NCBI RefSeq assembly: GCF_006716425.1
Contig: NZ_VFOZ01000003.1
Span: 124,001 to 188,000 of the forward strand
DNA from: Actinoallomurus bryophytorum
GTDB taxonomy: Bacteria; Actinomycetota; Actinomycetes; Streptosporangiales; Streptosporangiaceae
Direction: 5' to 3'
Length of the DNA stretch: 64,000 nucleotides
Position numbers and translations under genes: made by a program. The notes under the pieces were generated by a model. That model saw only the letters and a program-made list of their open reading frames with translations. It did not search any database and was not told the origin of the DNA. Shown piece by piece: positions 7,956-16,618 of this stretch (position 1 is the first letter of the stretch; each line of letters starts with the position of its first letter).

Positions 7956-8417
7956 GTGACCAAGCCCGCCGGTCGGCCGATCGGCCTGACCCTCGCCCGC
8001 ACCGCGAAGGTCGTCGGTCGCGCCTTCGAAGACACTCTGGCCGCCGCCGGCGGCTCGACGCCGATCTGGCTCATCCTGATCTCGCTGAAGAAACAGCCGA
8101 CCAGCAACCAGCGCGAGCTCGCCGCGGCGGTGGGCATCCAGGGCGCGACGCTGACCCACCACCTCAACGCGATGGAGGCCGACGGCCTGATCACCCGCCG
8201 GCGCGATCCCGCCAACCGCCGCGTCCACCAGGTACGGCTGACCGAACAGGGCGAGACCCTCTTCCACCGGCTGGCCACCGCCGCCCGCACACACGACCAG
8301 CGCCTGCGGACCGGCTTCGGCGAGGACGAACTCGCGACGCTGGAGCGGCTGCTGGGCCGGATGCGCACCAACGTGGCCGACGACGACACCCTCCCCGAGG
8401 GCCCGCTGGAGCACTGA
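7956..8417 (+). CDS. MarR-family transcriptional regulator
   Basis: A 153-residue MarR protein. The winged helix spans about residues 30-100: TSNQRELAAAVGIQGATLTHHLNAMEADGLI is the HTH and RRRDPANRRVHQVRLTEQG is the wing. MarR dimers usually repress their own and a divergent gene and are released by phenolic or oxidant ligands. The operator at 7915-7929 supports autorepression and control of the VOC gene. Confidence 0.9.
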   Translation: MTKPAGRPIGLTLARTAKVVGRAFEDTLAAAGGSTPIWLILISLKKQPTSNQRELAAAVGIQGATLTHHLNAMEADGLITRRRDPANRRVHQVRLTEQGETLFHRLATAARTHDQRLRTGFGEDELATLERLLGRMRTNVADDDTLPEGPLEH

Positions 8418-8583
8418 GCCTGTCCGTTGCGACCTGCGTGGCCCGGCCTGCCGAGATGTAACCGTGACCGAGGCCCGGTATCCGTCACGGCCTCTGAAAC
8501 GTCTTCCTTACGGCGTCCGTGCACCTCGCCGATCCGGCCGGTCGCGCCGGTGGCCGGGCGGCCACGGGGGAGGGAGATGAGAC

Positions 8584-9705
8584 GTGGGTCTCGGCGTGAG
8601 CATCAAGTTGGCACCGGGGGTGCGGGTACGTGCCTCCTCGCGTGGTGTCCGGGCGAGTCTGGGACCCAAGATCGCGCGAGTACACGCAGGTGCCGGCCGT
8701 GCGACCCTTTCCAGCGGTATCGGCCCGTTCACCTCCTCGACGTCGCCGGGCGGACGCGGACGGCCCGCCTCGGGCGGAAGAGGGCCGAGCGTTCCGCGGA
8801 CCTCTCTGGCGGCGCTGGAACGTCAGGCTCGACAGGCCCGGCGCGAGGCGGAGATCGCCGCTGTGGCACGAACGGAGCAGGCTCTGGTCTCACTGCACCA
8901 TGAGGAGTTCCGTCCGGCCCGGCACCTCGTGCTGCCACTGCCGCCGCAGGTCGATCCGGGCCTCATCGAGCAGGCGATGCTCGCCCGGCGTCTCGCCGGA
9001 GTGAGTCCTCTTCAGCGAGCTCGCCGCCGCGAGATCAAGGAGTGGGCGGCCGGGGCCGCGAAATCGGAGGCGGCGCGGCAGGATCAGGTACACCGCACCG
9101 GGCGCGACCAGGAGCAGGCGAAGATCGACGGCTTCTGGAACGCGCTGACCGCCCACGAGCCCAATGCGGTGATCGCCCAGCTGGAGCTGGCGTTCGAGGA
9201 CAACCGGTCACCGGCCGCGTGCATGGACGTGGGCCAGGATCCGGTCCGGTATGCCACGGCGCTGGTGATGTACGGGCCGCCGCAGATGATCCCGGACCAG
9301 CGGCCGGATGTGACTCCGGGCGGGCTGCCGACGCTGCGGAGGCGAAGCAGGACCGACCGCGATGCCCTGTACATCGCCGCGCTGGGCTCCACCGTCCTCG
9401 CGACGGTCAAGGAGGGCCTCGCCGTGGCTCCGAGCGTCGAGGAGATGCGCGTCCTCGTGGTCTCGAAGAACCCCCAGGCACTCACTCCGGAGACCTACCT
9501 GAGCGCGATCTACGCCGCACGTTTCCGGCGCGAGACGCTCCGGCGCTGGCACTGGCCACTGGTCGACCCGGTCGAGGCACTGCTGACCGCACCCGACGCC
9601 ATGCTGCGCCGCAAGGGGGCGACCCGGGAGGTCATGCCACTCGACCTCTCGGACGATCCGGACCTGTCCGCCCTCATGGAGCGCCTGCGGTCCGATCTGG
9701 GCTAG
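8584..9705 (+). CDS. DUF4236-domain protein of unknown function
   Basis: A 373-residue soluble protein. Residues 1-50 (GVSIKLAPGVRVRASSRGVRASLGPK) match the DUF4236 pattern, a short glycine- and serine-rich beta domain. A basic, glutamine/arginine-rich helical stretch (about 75-165) follows, then a mixed alpha/beta region I do not recognise. No signal peptide or membrane segment is seen. GTG 8584 follows GGAGGGAG by about seven bases. It stands alone between the MarR gene and a hairpin terminator. The function is unknown. Confidence 0.72.
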   Translation: MGLGVSIKLAPGVRVRASSRGVRASLGPKIARVHAGAGRATLSSGIGPFTSSTSPGGRGRPASGGRGPSVPRTSLAALERQARQARREAEIAAVARTEQALVSLHHEEFRPARHLVLPLPPQVDPGLIEQAMLARRLAGVSPLQRARRREIKEWAAGAAKSEAARQDQVHRTGRDQEQAKIDGFWNALTAHEPNAVIAQLELAFEDNRSPAACMDVGQDPVRYATALVMYGPPQMIPDQRPDVTPGGLPTLRRRSRTDRDALYIAALGSTVLATVKEGLAVAPSVEEMRVLVVSKNPQALTPETYLSAIYAARFRRETLRRWHWPLVDPVEALLTAPDAMLRRKGATREVMPLDLSDDPDLSALMERLRSDLG

Positions 9706-9717
9706 GCCGAGGCACGC

Positions 9718-9742
9718 CGGCTCGGTCCTCCAGACCGAGCCG
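9718..9742 (+). terminator. Hairpin terminator after the DUF4236 gene
   Basis: A 10-base perfect stem (CGGCTCGGTC / GACCGAGCCG) with a 5-base loop starts 13 bases after the stop codon. No U-tract follows. Confidence 0.68.
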
Positions 9743-9822
9743 CGGTCGGCCGGAAGCCCTGACAGCGCCTCGGCTGCAGGGCCGAGGGCGGCATTCATGC
9801 AGGTCGCCCCGGCTGCACGTCC

Positions 9823-9828
9823 TAGAAT
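9823..9828 (+). promoter_or_regulatory. -10 element (TAGAAT) of the PAS-phosphatase gene
   Basis: TAGAAT is a near-consensus -10 box that would start transcription about 15 bases before ATG 9852. No clear -35 is visible at the right spacing, so an activator or a weak promoter is possible. Confidence 0.4.
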
Positions 9829-9851
9829 GTCGGCATAGGGGGCGCTTGGAA

Positions 9852-11117
9852 ATGACCAACCCATCGGGGCGGAGCATCGACTACGCCGCACTCTTCGCCG
9901 CCACTCCCAGCCCGTGCCTGGTACTCACACCCGACATGATCATCACGGATGTCAACCAGGCGTACCTGGAGGTGACCGGCCGCAAGCGGGACGAGCTGAT
10001 CGACCGGCATGTCGTCGAGGCGTTCCCCCTCAACCCGTCCGATCCCGAGGCCGACGGGCTGCGCAACCTGCAGGCGTCGGTGGAGCGGGCGATCGCGACC
10101 GGTGAGCGGGACGTCATGGCTCCGCAGAAGTACGACATCCCGGTGGCGGGCCGGCCGGGCGCGTTCGAGGAGCGCTACTGGAGCCCGATCAACACCCCGG
10201 TTCCCGGCCCGGACGGCCGGCCGATGCTCCTCATCCACCGGGTCGAGGACGTGACCGCGATCATCCGCGGGGGACTGCGGGCCAGGACGAGGGGCGCGGA
10301 GCAGCTCGACCACCCGTACGAGCGCCGCCAGGAGATGGAGGCGGAGCTCTACGCGCGCGCCAAGGAGCTGCAGATCCTCAACGAACGGCTGAGACAGGCA
10401 CACGCACGCGAGCGTGAGGTCGCCGTCACCCTCCAGCAGTCGATGCTGCCGCCGGTCCACGAAGAGCGGCACCCAGAGGTGGCCGTGCGCTACCTGCCCG
10501 CGGCCGGCTCCCTGAACGTCTGCGGCGACTGGTACGAACTGGTCGACCTGGCCGATGACCGTCTCGCCGTGGCCGTCGGCGACGTCGTCGGGCACGGGCT
10601 GTGCGCCGCCGGCGTCATGGGGCAGCTGCGCAGCGCGCTCAGCGCCGCGATCCGGGCCGTCGAGGGGCCCGCACGCGCCCTGGAGCTCCTCGGCGTGTAC
10701 GCGTGCTCCATCGAGGGCGCGCTGGCCACCACGGCGATCCAGACCGTGATCGACAAGGGGTCGCAGACCATCACCTACAGCTCCGCGGGCCACCTTCCGC
10801 CGGTCCTCCTGCAGCCCGGCAACCTGGTCGTCATGCTCGACCAGGCCACCGACCCGCCGCTCGGGATCGACCTGAGCCACACGGATCGGCCCCAGGCCCG
10901 CGTCACGTACACCCCCGGGGCCACCCTCGTGCTGTACACCGACGGCCTCGTCGAACGCCGCGGCGAGGACATCGACGCCGGGCTGGCGCGGCTCACCGAG
11001 AGCCTCGCCCGGCATGGGGCGCTCGATCCCGGGCCGCTCGCCGACCTGCTGCTGTCCGACCTCGGCGTCTCCGGCGGCACCACGGACGACACCGCCCTGG
11101 TCGTCATCAGACTCTGA
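9852..11117 (+). CDS. PAS domain-containing SpoIIE/RsbU-type PP2C phosphatase
   Basis: A 421-residue signalling phosphatase. A PAS domain covers about residues 10-135 (CLVLTPDMIITDVNQAYLE). A coiled-coil linker (145-195, YERRQEMEAELYARAKELQ) leads to a SpoIIE phosphatase domain with GDWYELVDL and GDVVGHG supplying metal-binding aspartates, then the late TDGLVERR and GGTTDDTALVV motifs. Such enzymes dephosphorylate anti-sigma factor antagonists and switch on alternative sigma factors. No anti-sigma gene is adjacent, so the partner is elsewhere. The PAS pocket suggests small-molecule, redox or light sensing. Confidence 0.9.
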   Translation: MTNPSGRSIDYAALFAATPSPCLVLTPDMIITDVNQAYLEVTGRKRDELIDRHVVEAFPLNPSDPEADGLRNLQASVERAIATGERDVMAPQKYDIPVAGRPGAFEERYWSPINTPVPGPDGRPMLLIHRVEDVTAIIRGGLRARTRGAEQLDHPYERRQEMEAELYARAKELQILNERLRQAHAREREVAVTLQQSMLPPVHEERHPEVAVRYLPAAGSLNVCGDWYELVDLADDRLAVAVGDVVGHGLCAAGVMGQLRSALSAAIRAVEGPARALELLGVYACSIEGALATTAIQTVIDKGSQTITYSSAGHLPPVLLQPGNLVVMLDQATDPPLGIDLSHTDRPQARVTYTPGATLVLYTDGLVERRGEDIDAGLARLTESLARHGALDPGPLADLLLSDLGVSGGTTDDTALVVIRL

Positions 11118-11139
11118 CGACCTGGGCGGGTGCGTCCAC

Positions 11140-13185
11140 CTAGCGCGCGGCGATCGCGGGGTCGCTCGTGCTGGGCCGGCCGGTCTCGACGTGGCCGGCC
11201 AGCCGGCGCAGGAACGCGTCGTCCTGGTCCGAGGTCACCGACAGGTCGTACCAGCCGTGGCTGCCGTCCGGGCGCACGCTGTGCGTGGCGCTCGCGCCGG
11301 GCCGGAGCCGGTACGTGGCCGGGTGCCCGCCCTCGTAGGCGTCCTTGACCGTGAGCCGGACGGCAGTGGTGCCCCCGTTGGTGAGGACGAGCTTGACCTG
11401 TTCGGCGTTCCCGTCATGGCGCGCGGTCACCTCGGGCCCGACCTTGCCGGCCCTGCCCTCGAACCGCCGCAGGAACCCGTTCGCGCCGTGCACGGTGAAC
11501 TCGTACGTGCCCGACGGCGCCGCCAGCGTGTCGGACAGCTGACGCCCCGCCTCGACGGTGTAGCTCCACGGGCCGTCCGCGAGCGTCCGTGAGGTCACGT
11601 GGAAGGAGGCGCCGGCCTGACCGTGGCTGGCGAAGCCGATCCGCAGCCCGGCGGGGGTGACCCGTCCGTCCGCGGACAGGTCGTAGGGCAGCGGGCGGGC
11701 CGGGCGCGTGCCCTTCTCCTGCCTGGGCAGCGCGCCCTCGGCGGGGGGCTTGGGCACGTAGTCGTCGTGCCGGTCGCGGTCCGGCGGGGTGTAGCCGCTG
11801 GTGTCGGGCAGCGACGGCATACGCGTGGCGGTACGCCCGAAGTCGAACGCCGTGGTCAGGTCGCCGCAGACCGCCCTGCGCCAGGGGGAGATGTTCGGCT
11901 CGTGCACGCCGAAGCGCCGCTCCATGAACCGGATGATCGAGGTGTGGTCGAACACCTGGGAGTTGACCCAGCCGCCCTTGCTCCACGGTGACACGACGAA
12001 CATCGGGACCCGCTGGCCCAGGCCGTACGGCCCGGCGACGTTGCCGCCGGAGGCGGGCGGGGTGTAGATCTCACCGGTGATGTCGACGGTCGAGCGGCTC
12101 TGCGTGGACGCGTACGGCGGCACGACGTGGTCGAAGAAGCCGTCGTTCTCGTCGTAGCAGATGAACAGCGCGGTCCTGCTCCACACGTCCGGGTCGGCGG
12201 TCAGCGCGTCGAGGATCTGGGAGACGTACCAGGCGCCGTAGTTGGCCGGCCAGTTCGGGTGCTCGGTGAAGGCCTCCGGCGCGGCGATCCAGGAGACCTC
12301 GGGGAGCTTCCCGCCGACCACGTCGGCCTTGAGGATGTCGAAGAACCCCTGCCCGCCCTTGGCGTTCGTGCCCGTACGCGCCTTGTCGTACAGCGGGTCG
12401 CCGGGCTTGGCGTTCCGGTACTGGTCGAAGTACAGCAGCGAGTTGTCCCCGTAGTTGCCGATGTAGGCGTCGTTGGTCCAGCCCCACGAGCCCGCCGAGT
12501 CCAGGCCGTCGCCCACGTCCTGATAGATCTTCCACGAGACCCCGGCCTTCTCCAGGCGCTCGGGGTACGTCGTCCAGGAGTAGCCGAGCTCGTCGTTGCC
12601 CAGGACCGGGCCGCCGCCCTTGCCGTCATTGCCCGTGTAGCCGGTCCACATGTAGTAGCGGTTCGGGTCCGTAGAGCTGAGCAGCGAGCAGTGGTAGGCG
12701 TCGCAGATCGTGAACGCGTCGGCCAGCGCGTAGTGGAACGGGATGTCCTTGCGCGTGAAGTAGGCCATCGTCGTGGCGGTCTTGGCCGGGATCCACTGGT
12801 CGTATCGACCCTGGTCGAAGGCCTGGTGGCCGCCGTTCCAGGCGTGGTCGAGGTCCTGGAGGAACGCCAGGCCGAGGTCGTCGACCTCGGGCCGGAACGG
12901 CAGGACGTCCTTCGTGCCGTCGGACTGGCTCCAGACCGGCTTGCCGCTGGGCAGGGTCACCGGGTGCGGGTCGCCGAAGCCGCGTACGCCGCGCAGCGTG
13001 CCGAAGTAGTGGTCGAACGAGCGGTTCTCCTGCATCAGGACGACGACGTGCTCGACGTCACGTACGGTGCCGCTGCGGCGGTTCGCGGGGATCTCCGCGG
13101 CGCGGGCGATGCTGGTGGACAGCGCCGAGGCGGCGGCGGTGCCGCCGGCCAGTTGCATGAATCTTCGCCGGTTGATGCCGGTCAT
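11140..13185 (-). CDS. Phosphocholine-specific phospholipase C, Tat-exported
   Basis: A 681-residue secreted enzyme that cleaves phosphatidylcholine or sphingomyelin to release phosphocholine. A twin-arginine signal NRRRFMQLAGGTAAASAL opens the protein. The catalytic phosphoesterase domain follows (VEHVVVLMQENRSFDHYFGTLRG with the metal-binding ENRSFDHYFG, then CYDENDGFFDHVVPP). Two C-terminal beta domains (about 490-670) are typical of actinobacterial PlcC. ATG 13185 was chosen because it places the Arg-Arg motif close to the start. Likely regulation is by phosphate starvation, but no PHO box was identified. Confidence 0.92.
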   Translation of the reverse strand: MTGINRRRFMQLAGGTAAASALSTSIARAAEIPANRRSGTVRDVEHVVVLMQENRSFDHYFGTLRGVRGFGDPHPVTLPSGKPVWSQSDGTKDVLPFRPEVDDLGLAFLQDLDHAWNGGHQAFDQGRYDQWIPAKTATTMAYFTRKDIPFHYALADAFTICDAYHCSLLSSTDPNRYYMWTGYTGNDGKGGGPVLGNDELGYSWTTYPERLEKAGVSWKIYQDVGDGLDSAGSWGWTNDAYIGNYGDNSLLYFDQYRNAKPGDPLYDKARTGTNAKGGQGFFDILKADVVGGKLPEVSWIAAPEAFTEHPNWPANYGAWYVSQILDALTADPDVWSRTALFICYDENDGFFDHVVPPYASTQSRSTVDITGEIYTPPASGGNVAGPYGLGQRVPMFVVSPWSKGGWVNSQVFDHTSIIRFMERRFGVHEPNISPWRRAVCGDLTTAFDFGRTATRMPSLPDTSGYTPPDRDRHDDYVPKPPAEGALPRQEKGTRPARPLPYDLSADGRVTPAGLRIGFASHGQAGASFHVTSRTLADGPWSYTVEAGRQLSDTLAAPSGTYEFTVHGANGFLRRFEGRAGKVGPEVTARHDGNAEQVKLVLTNGGTTAVRLTVKDAYEGGHPATYRLRPGASATHSVRPDGSHGWYDLSVTSDQDDAFLRRLAGHVETGRPSTSDPAIAAR

Positions 13186-13325
13186 GACAGCCTGCCTCGT
13201 GTTGGGCCGGTCGGGGGGGTACGACAGTGGTCTCAGATCACCCACAACGACTCAGGGCAGGCAAGGAAACGCGCGGGGAAGCCTCGGCCAACCTTGATCA
13301 CGAAGGCGGTAGGAGGATGGGACGC

Positions 13326-14366
13326 GTGCAACCTGTCGCGCTTTCCGCCAACATGCCGCGTTCGTTCTACCAAGGCGCGGGCCGCATCGACCGGCTCCGC
13401 GGCACCCCTGTGGCCACCGACCCGTACCATCCCGAGGACTGGATCGGATCGGTGACGGCCCGCAGCGGTGCGGCGCCCAGCGGCCTGACCACGCTTCCCG
13501 ACGGGCGGCTGCTCGCCGCGGCCATCGCCGGGGAGCCGGAGCGCTGGCTGGGTCCCGAGCACGTCGCCGCGTACGGCGCCGACCCCGCGATCCTGGTCAA
13601 GCTCCTCGACGCCGGCGAGCGGCTGCCCCTCCACGTCCACCCGAACCGCGACTTCGCACGCACGCACCTGTCCTCGCCGTACGGCAAGACCGAGGCGTGG
13701 GTGATCGTCGAGGCGGCGCCGGACGCGGGCATCCACCTGGGGTTCGCCCGTGACGTCGAGGCGGAGGAGCTGGCCGGCTGGGTCCGCGGCCAGCGGGTCG
13801 AGGAGATGCTGGCCGCGGCGAACCGGATCCCGGTGCGTCCGGGGGACGCCATCGTGTGCCCGGCGGGCGTCCCGCACGCGATCGGCCGGGACATCCTGCT
13901 GGTCGAGCTCCAGGAACCGACCGACTACTCGGTGCTCCTCGAGTGGGAGGGGTACGACATCGAGGCCGAGTCCGGACATCTCGGCCTCGGCTTCGACCAG
14001 GCACTGCGGTGCGTCGACCGTACGTCCTGGAGCTCCGGCCGCCTCGACGACCTGCGCCGGGCGCGCCGGTCGGGCCGTGACGTACGGCCGGGAGCGGACC
14101 GGCTGTTCGCCGAGGTCGCGGACGCCTTCTTCGCCGCCGAACGCCTCCATCCCGACCCGGTGAGCGTGCTGGACCCGGCGTTCTCGGTCGTCGTCGTCAT
14201 CGACGGGACCGGAACACTGGAGGCCGAGCACGGCGACCCGGTCGAGGTCCGCGCCGGCGACACGCTCCTCGTCCCGTACGCCTCGGGCGAGTGCACCCTG
14301 CGCGGCGGCACGACGGCGATCCGCTGCCGCCCGCCCCGGCCGGCTCAGCCGATCGCGGCGAGATAG
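13326..14366 (+). CDS. manA: Type I mannose-6-phosphate isomerase
   Basis: A 346-residue cupin enzyme that interconverts fructose-6-phosphate and mannose-6-phosphate, feeding GDP-mannose and glycan synthesis. PLHVHPNRDFA carries zinc-binding histidines, GKTEAWVIVEA supplies the conserved glutamate, and CPAGVPHAIG supplies a further ligand. GTG 13326 is preferred because AGGAGG (13311-13316) is nine bases before it. ATG 13317 directly abuts that site and is too close. Its last 22 bases overlap the convergent monooxygenase gene. Confidence 0.88.
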   Translation: MQPVALSANMPRSFYQGAGRIDRLRGTPVATDPYHPEDWIGSVTARSGAAPSGLTTLPDGRLLAAAIAGEPERWLGPEHVAAYGADPAILVKLLDAGERLPLHVHPNRDFARTHLSSPYGKTEAWVIVEAAPDAGIHLGFARDVEAEELAGWVRGQRVEEMLAAANRIPVRPGDAIVCPAGVPHAIGRDILLVELQEPTDYSVLLEWEGYDIEAESGHLGLGFDQALRCVDRTSWSSGRLDDLRRARRSGRDVRPGADRLFAEVADAFFAAERLHPDPVSVLDPAFSVVVVIDGTGTLEAEHGDPVEVRAGDTLLVPYASGECTLRGGTTAIRCRPPRPAQPIAAR

Positions 14367-15853
14367 TCCGCTACCGCCGAGACGTCACCGGCATCGGAGA
14401 TCAGCGCGACATGGCCGTCGGGGCGGATCAGCACGAGGGTGTGGCCGGCCGCGCCGTAGGCGCGGACGAGATGGCCTTCGGTGTCGGCGATGTCGCCGGG
14501 GCGGGCCGGTCGTCCGACGACGTGGAGAGTCCTGAGGCCGGGCGGTGAGGCTTCGGCGGCGGCCCCGAAGTTCACCAACGTGAAGCGCCCGCCGCCCGTC
14601 AGGTCGAACAGCCGGCGTTCGCCTTCCAGCGTCGTCAGCCCGGTCGCGTCGGGGGCGCGGTCACCGGCGCGGAGCAGGGCGGTCTCGTCGCGGTCGTCGC
14701 GCGCCAGGGCAGAGCCGCGGTAACTCACGCCGAGCTGCGTCGTGCTCGCGTCGCGGCGGGTGGGGATGCCCTTCTGCTCGATCGCCTGCTCGAGGCGTGC
14801 GTTCGAGAGCGCCAGCACGCCGGCCGCGACCGGTCGCCGCTCGGCCTCGTAGCTGTCGAGCAGCGCCGGCGAGGCGCCCTTCGCGACCGCCGCGAGCTTC
14901 CAGCCGAGGTTGTGCGCGTCCTGGATGCCGGTGTTCATGCCCTGGCCGCCGGCGGGCGAGTGGATGTGCGCGGCGTCGCCGGCGAGGAACACGCGACCCG
15001 CGCGGTAGCGGTCGGCGAGGCGGATGTTGGCGCGCCACAGCGAGGACCACTCCGGCTCGTGGAGGCGGATGCCGGTGCGGCCGCTGCGCCGATCGAGGAT
15101 CGCCTGCATGTTCGCGAGGCCGAGCTCGGGGTCCTGCCCCGGCGCGATGCCGGCCTGGTACTGGAAGGCGCTGGTCGAGGGGAGCGGGCAGAGGGCGACG
15201 AGGCCCTCCTCATGCCGCCACATGTGCCAGGCGTCGCGATCGAGGCCGTCGACCTCGACATCGGCGACGATCATCCGTACCGCCTCGCGGGTCTCGCCCT
15301 CGAAGACGATGCCGGCCTGCCTGCGGACGATGCTGTGGCCGCCGTCGCAGCCGGCCAGCCAGCGCGCGGTGACCGTCTCGGCCTCGCCACCCTTGACGAC
15401 CACGGCCGAGACGCCCTCGTCCGACTGCTCGAAGCCGCCGAGTGATGTGCCGAACTCGACCGCGCCGCCGAGCTCCGCGAGCCGCAGCCTCAGCGCTTCC
15501 TCGATCCGCCATTCGGGCGTGATCAGGCTCGCCGGATAAGGGATGCCGGGGCGATCCCTCGGCGTCTCGGCGCCGCCCAGCGTCACCTGGCCGTCGGGAG
15601 CGGTCGAACGGATCGGCATCGCCATCCGGCCGCACGCGATCACGCGGTCGACGATGCCGAGATCGCCGAACACCTCCAGGGTGCGCGGCTGGACACCCTT
15701 GCCGCGGGAGCCGGGCCGCGGGCCGGGAGCGGCCTCGATCAGGCGGAACGAGACGCCGCCGCGGGCGAGCTGGCAGGCCAGCATGAGACCGGTCGGGCCG
15801 GCGCCGACGATCAGCACCTGCGGCGACGGCCTCGTCCTCGTCGTCTTGGTCAT
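14345..15853 (-). CDS. FAD-dependent aromatic monooxygenase (PHBH/RdmE-type)
   Basis: A 502-residue group A flavoprotein hydroxylase. The dinucleotide fold GAGPTG is at residues 17-22 and the second FAD motif is RVFLAGDAAHIHSPAGGQGMN. A thioredoxin-like C-terminal domain (about 400-502) is typical of the tetracycline/anthracycline hydroxylase branch. It uses NAD(P)H and oxygen to hydroxylate aromatic substrates; the substrate is unknown. No polyketide genes are nearby, so detoxification is as likely as biosynthesis. It is divergent from a TetR regulator and two operator-like repeats fill the gap. Confidence 0.9.
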   Translation of the reverse strand: MTKTTRTRPSPQVLIVGAGPTGLMLACQLARGGVSFRLIEAAPGPRPGSRGKGVQPRTLEVFGDLGIVDRVIACGRMAMPIRSTAPDGQVTLGGAETPRDRPGIPYPASLITPEWRIEEALRLRLAELGGAVEFGTSLGGFEQSDEGVSAVVVKGGEAETVTARWLAGCDGGHSIVRRQAGIVFEGETREAVRMIVADVEVDGLDRDAWHMWRHEEGLVALCPLPSTSAFQYQAGIAPGQDPELGLANMQAILDRRSGRTGIRLHEPEWSSLWRANIRLADRYRAGRVFLAGDAAHIHSPAGGQGMNTGIQDAHNLGWKLAAVAKGASPALLDSYEAERRPVAAGVLALSNARLEQAIEQKGIPTRRDASTTQLGVSYRGSALARDDRDETALLRAGDRAPDATGLTTLEGERRLFDLTGGGRFTLVNFGAAAEASPPGLRTLHVVGRPARPGDIADTEGHLVRAYGAAGHTLVLIRPDGHVALISDAGDVSAVADYLAAIG

Positions 15854-15868
15854 CTCATCTCCAGCCTA

Positions 15869-15886
15869 AGAAAGGAATAACTTTCT
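15869..15886. promoter_or_regulatory. TetR operator copy 1 (AGAAAG-N6-CTTTCT)
   Basis: This 6-base inverted repeat lies just upstream of the monooxygenase gene. It matches the second copy at 15910-15927, and the two centres are 41 bases apart, close to four helical turns, so two dimers could bind one face of the DNA. Confidence 0.65.
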
Positions 15887-15909
15887 AAGCAGCGTAGAAG
15901 CGGTTGCCA

Positions 15910-15927
15910 AGAAAGGAAAGCCTTTCT
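15910..15927. promoter_or_regulatory. TetR operator copy 2 (AGAAAGG-N4-CCTTTCT)
   Basis: A perfect 7-base inverted repeat ends 11 bases before the TetR start codon. Its position would block transcription of the regulator itself. Confidence 0.68.
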
Positions 15928-15938
15928 ATTGTGGAGCG

Positions 15939-16571
15939 ATGGTCACCGAGGCTTCCGAACCCGTCCGCCGTCGCCGGCACGGCGAGGAGCTCAAGGCCGC
16001 GCTGCTCGCCGCCGGATGGGACGAGCTGGTCGAGGTCGGATACGCCCACCTGACGATGGAGTCGGTCGCCGTACGCGCTCGCACCAGCGAGGCGGTGCTC
16101 TACCGCCGCTGGGCCAACAAGGACCGGCTCGTGCTCGCCGCGATCGAGCACCATCGGAATGCCAACCCGGTCGCGGTCCCCGACACCGGCGCCCTGCGCG
16201 GCGACCTGATCGCCCAGCTGACGGCTTTGAGCGAAGCCCTCGCCGGCTTCTTCGCCATCGCCGCGGCCGCCGCCTTCTCGGGGCTGCTGGCCGACACCGG
16301 CCTCACCCCCTCCCAGGCCCGCGACAAGGTCATGGACGCCGAGCGGCTCCCGCGGGTCCGGCTCATCTACCAGCGAGCCCACGACCGCGGCGAGATCGAC
16401 CTCGAGCGCATCCCCTCAGCCGTGCTCGCCATGCCATTCGACCTGGTGCGGCATGACCTGCTCATGGACCTCGAGCCACTGAGGCCCGCACGCGTCCGGT
16501 CGATCGTCGACGAGCTCTTCCTGCCCCTCGTGCGGAACCATCAGGGCCCGGCCACCACCTCCGCGACCTAA
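15939..16571 (+). CDS. TetR/AcrR-family transcriptional regulator
   Basis: A 210-residue TetR protein. The N-terminal HTH (about residues 15-65) includes LTMESVAVRARTSEAVLYRRWANKDRLVLAAI. The C-terminal ligand domain ends with an MDLEPLRPARVRSIVDELFLPLV helix used for dimerisation. It is divergent from the aromatic monooxygenase, with two matching inverted repeats between them, so it most likely represses that gene until an aromatic ligand binds. Confidence 0.9.
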   Translation: MVTEASEPVRRRRHGEELKAALLAAGWDELVEVGYAHLTMESVAVRARTSEAVLYRRWANKDRLVLAAIEHHRNANPVAVPDTGALRGDLIAQLTALSEALAGFFAIAAAAAFSGLLADTGLTPSQARDKVMDAERLPRVRLIYQRAHDRGEIDLERIPSAVLAMPFDLVRHDLLMDLEPLRPARVRSIVDELFLPLVRNHQGPATTSAT

Positions 16572-16618
16572 GGCCATGGGGAGACCGCGAACATGTAGCG
16601 GCCCTCACGCCGCGGTCC

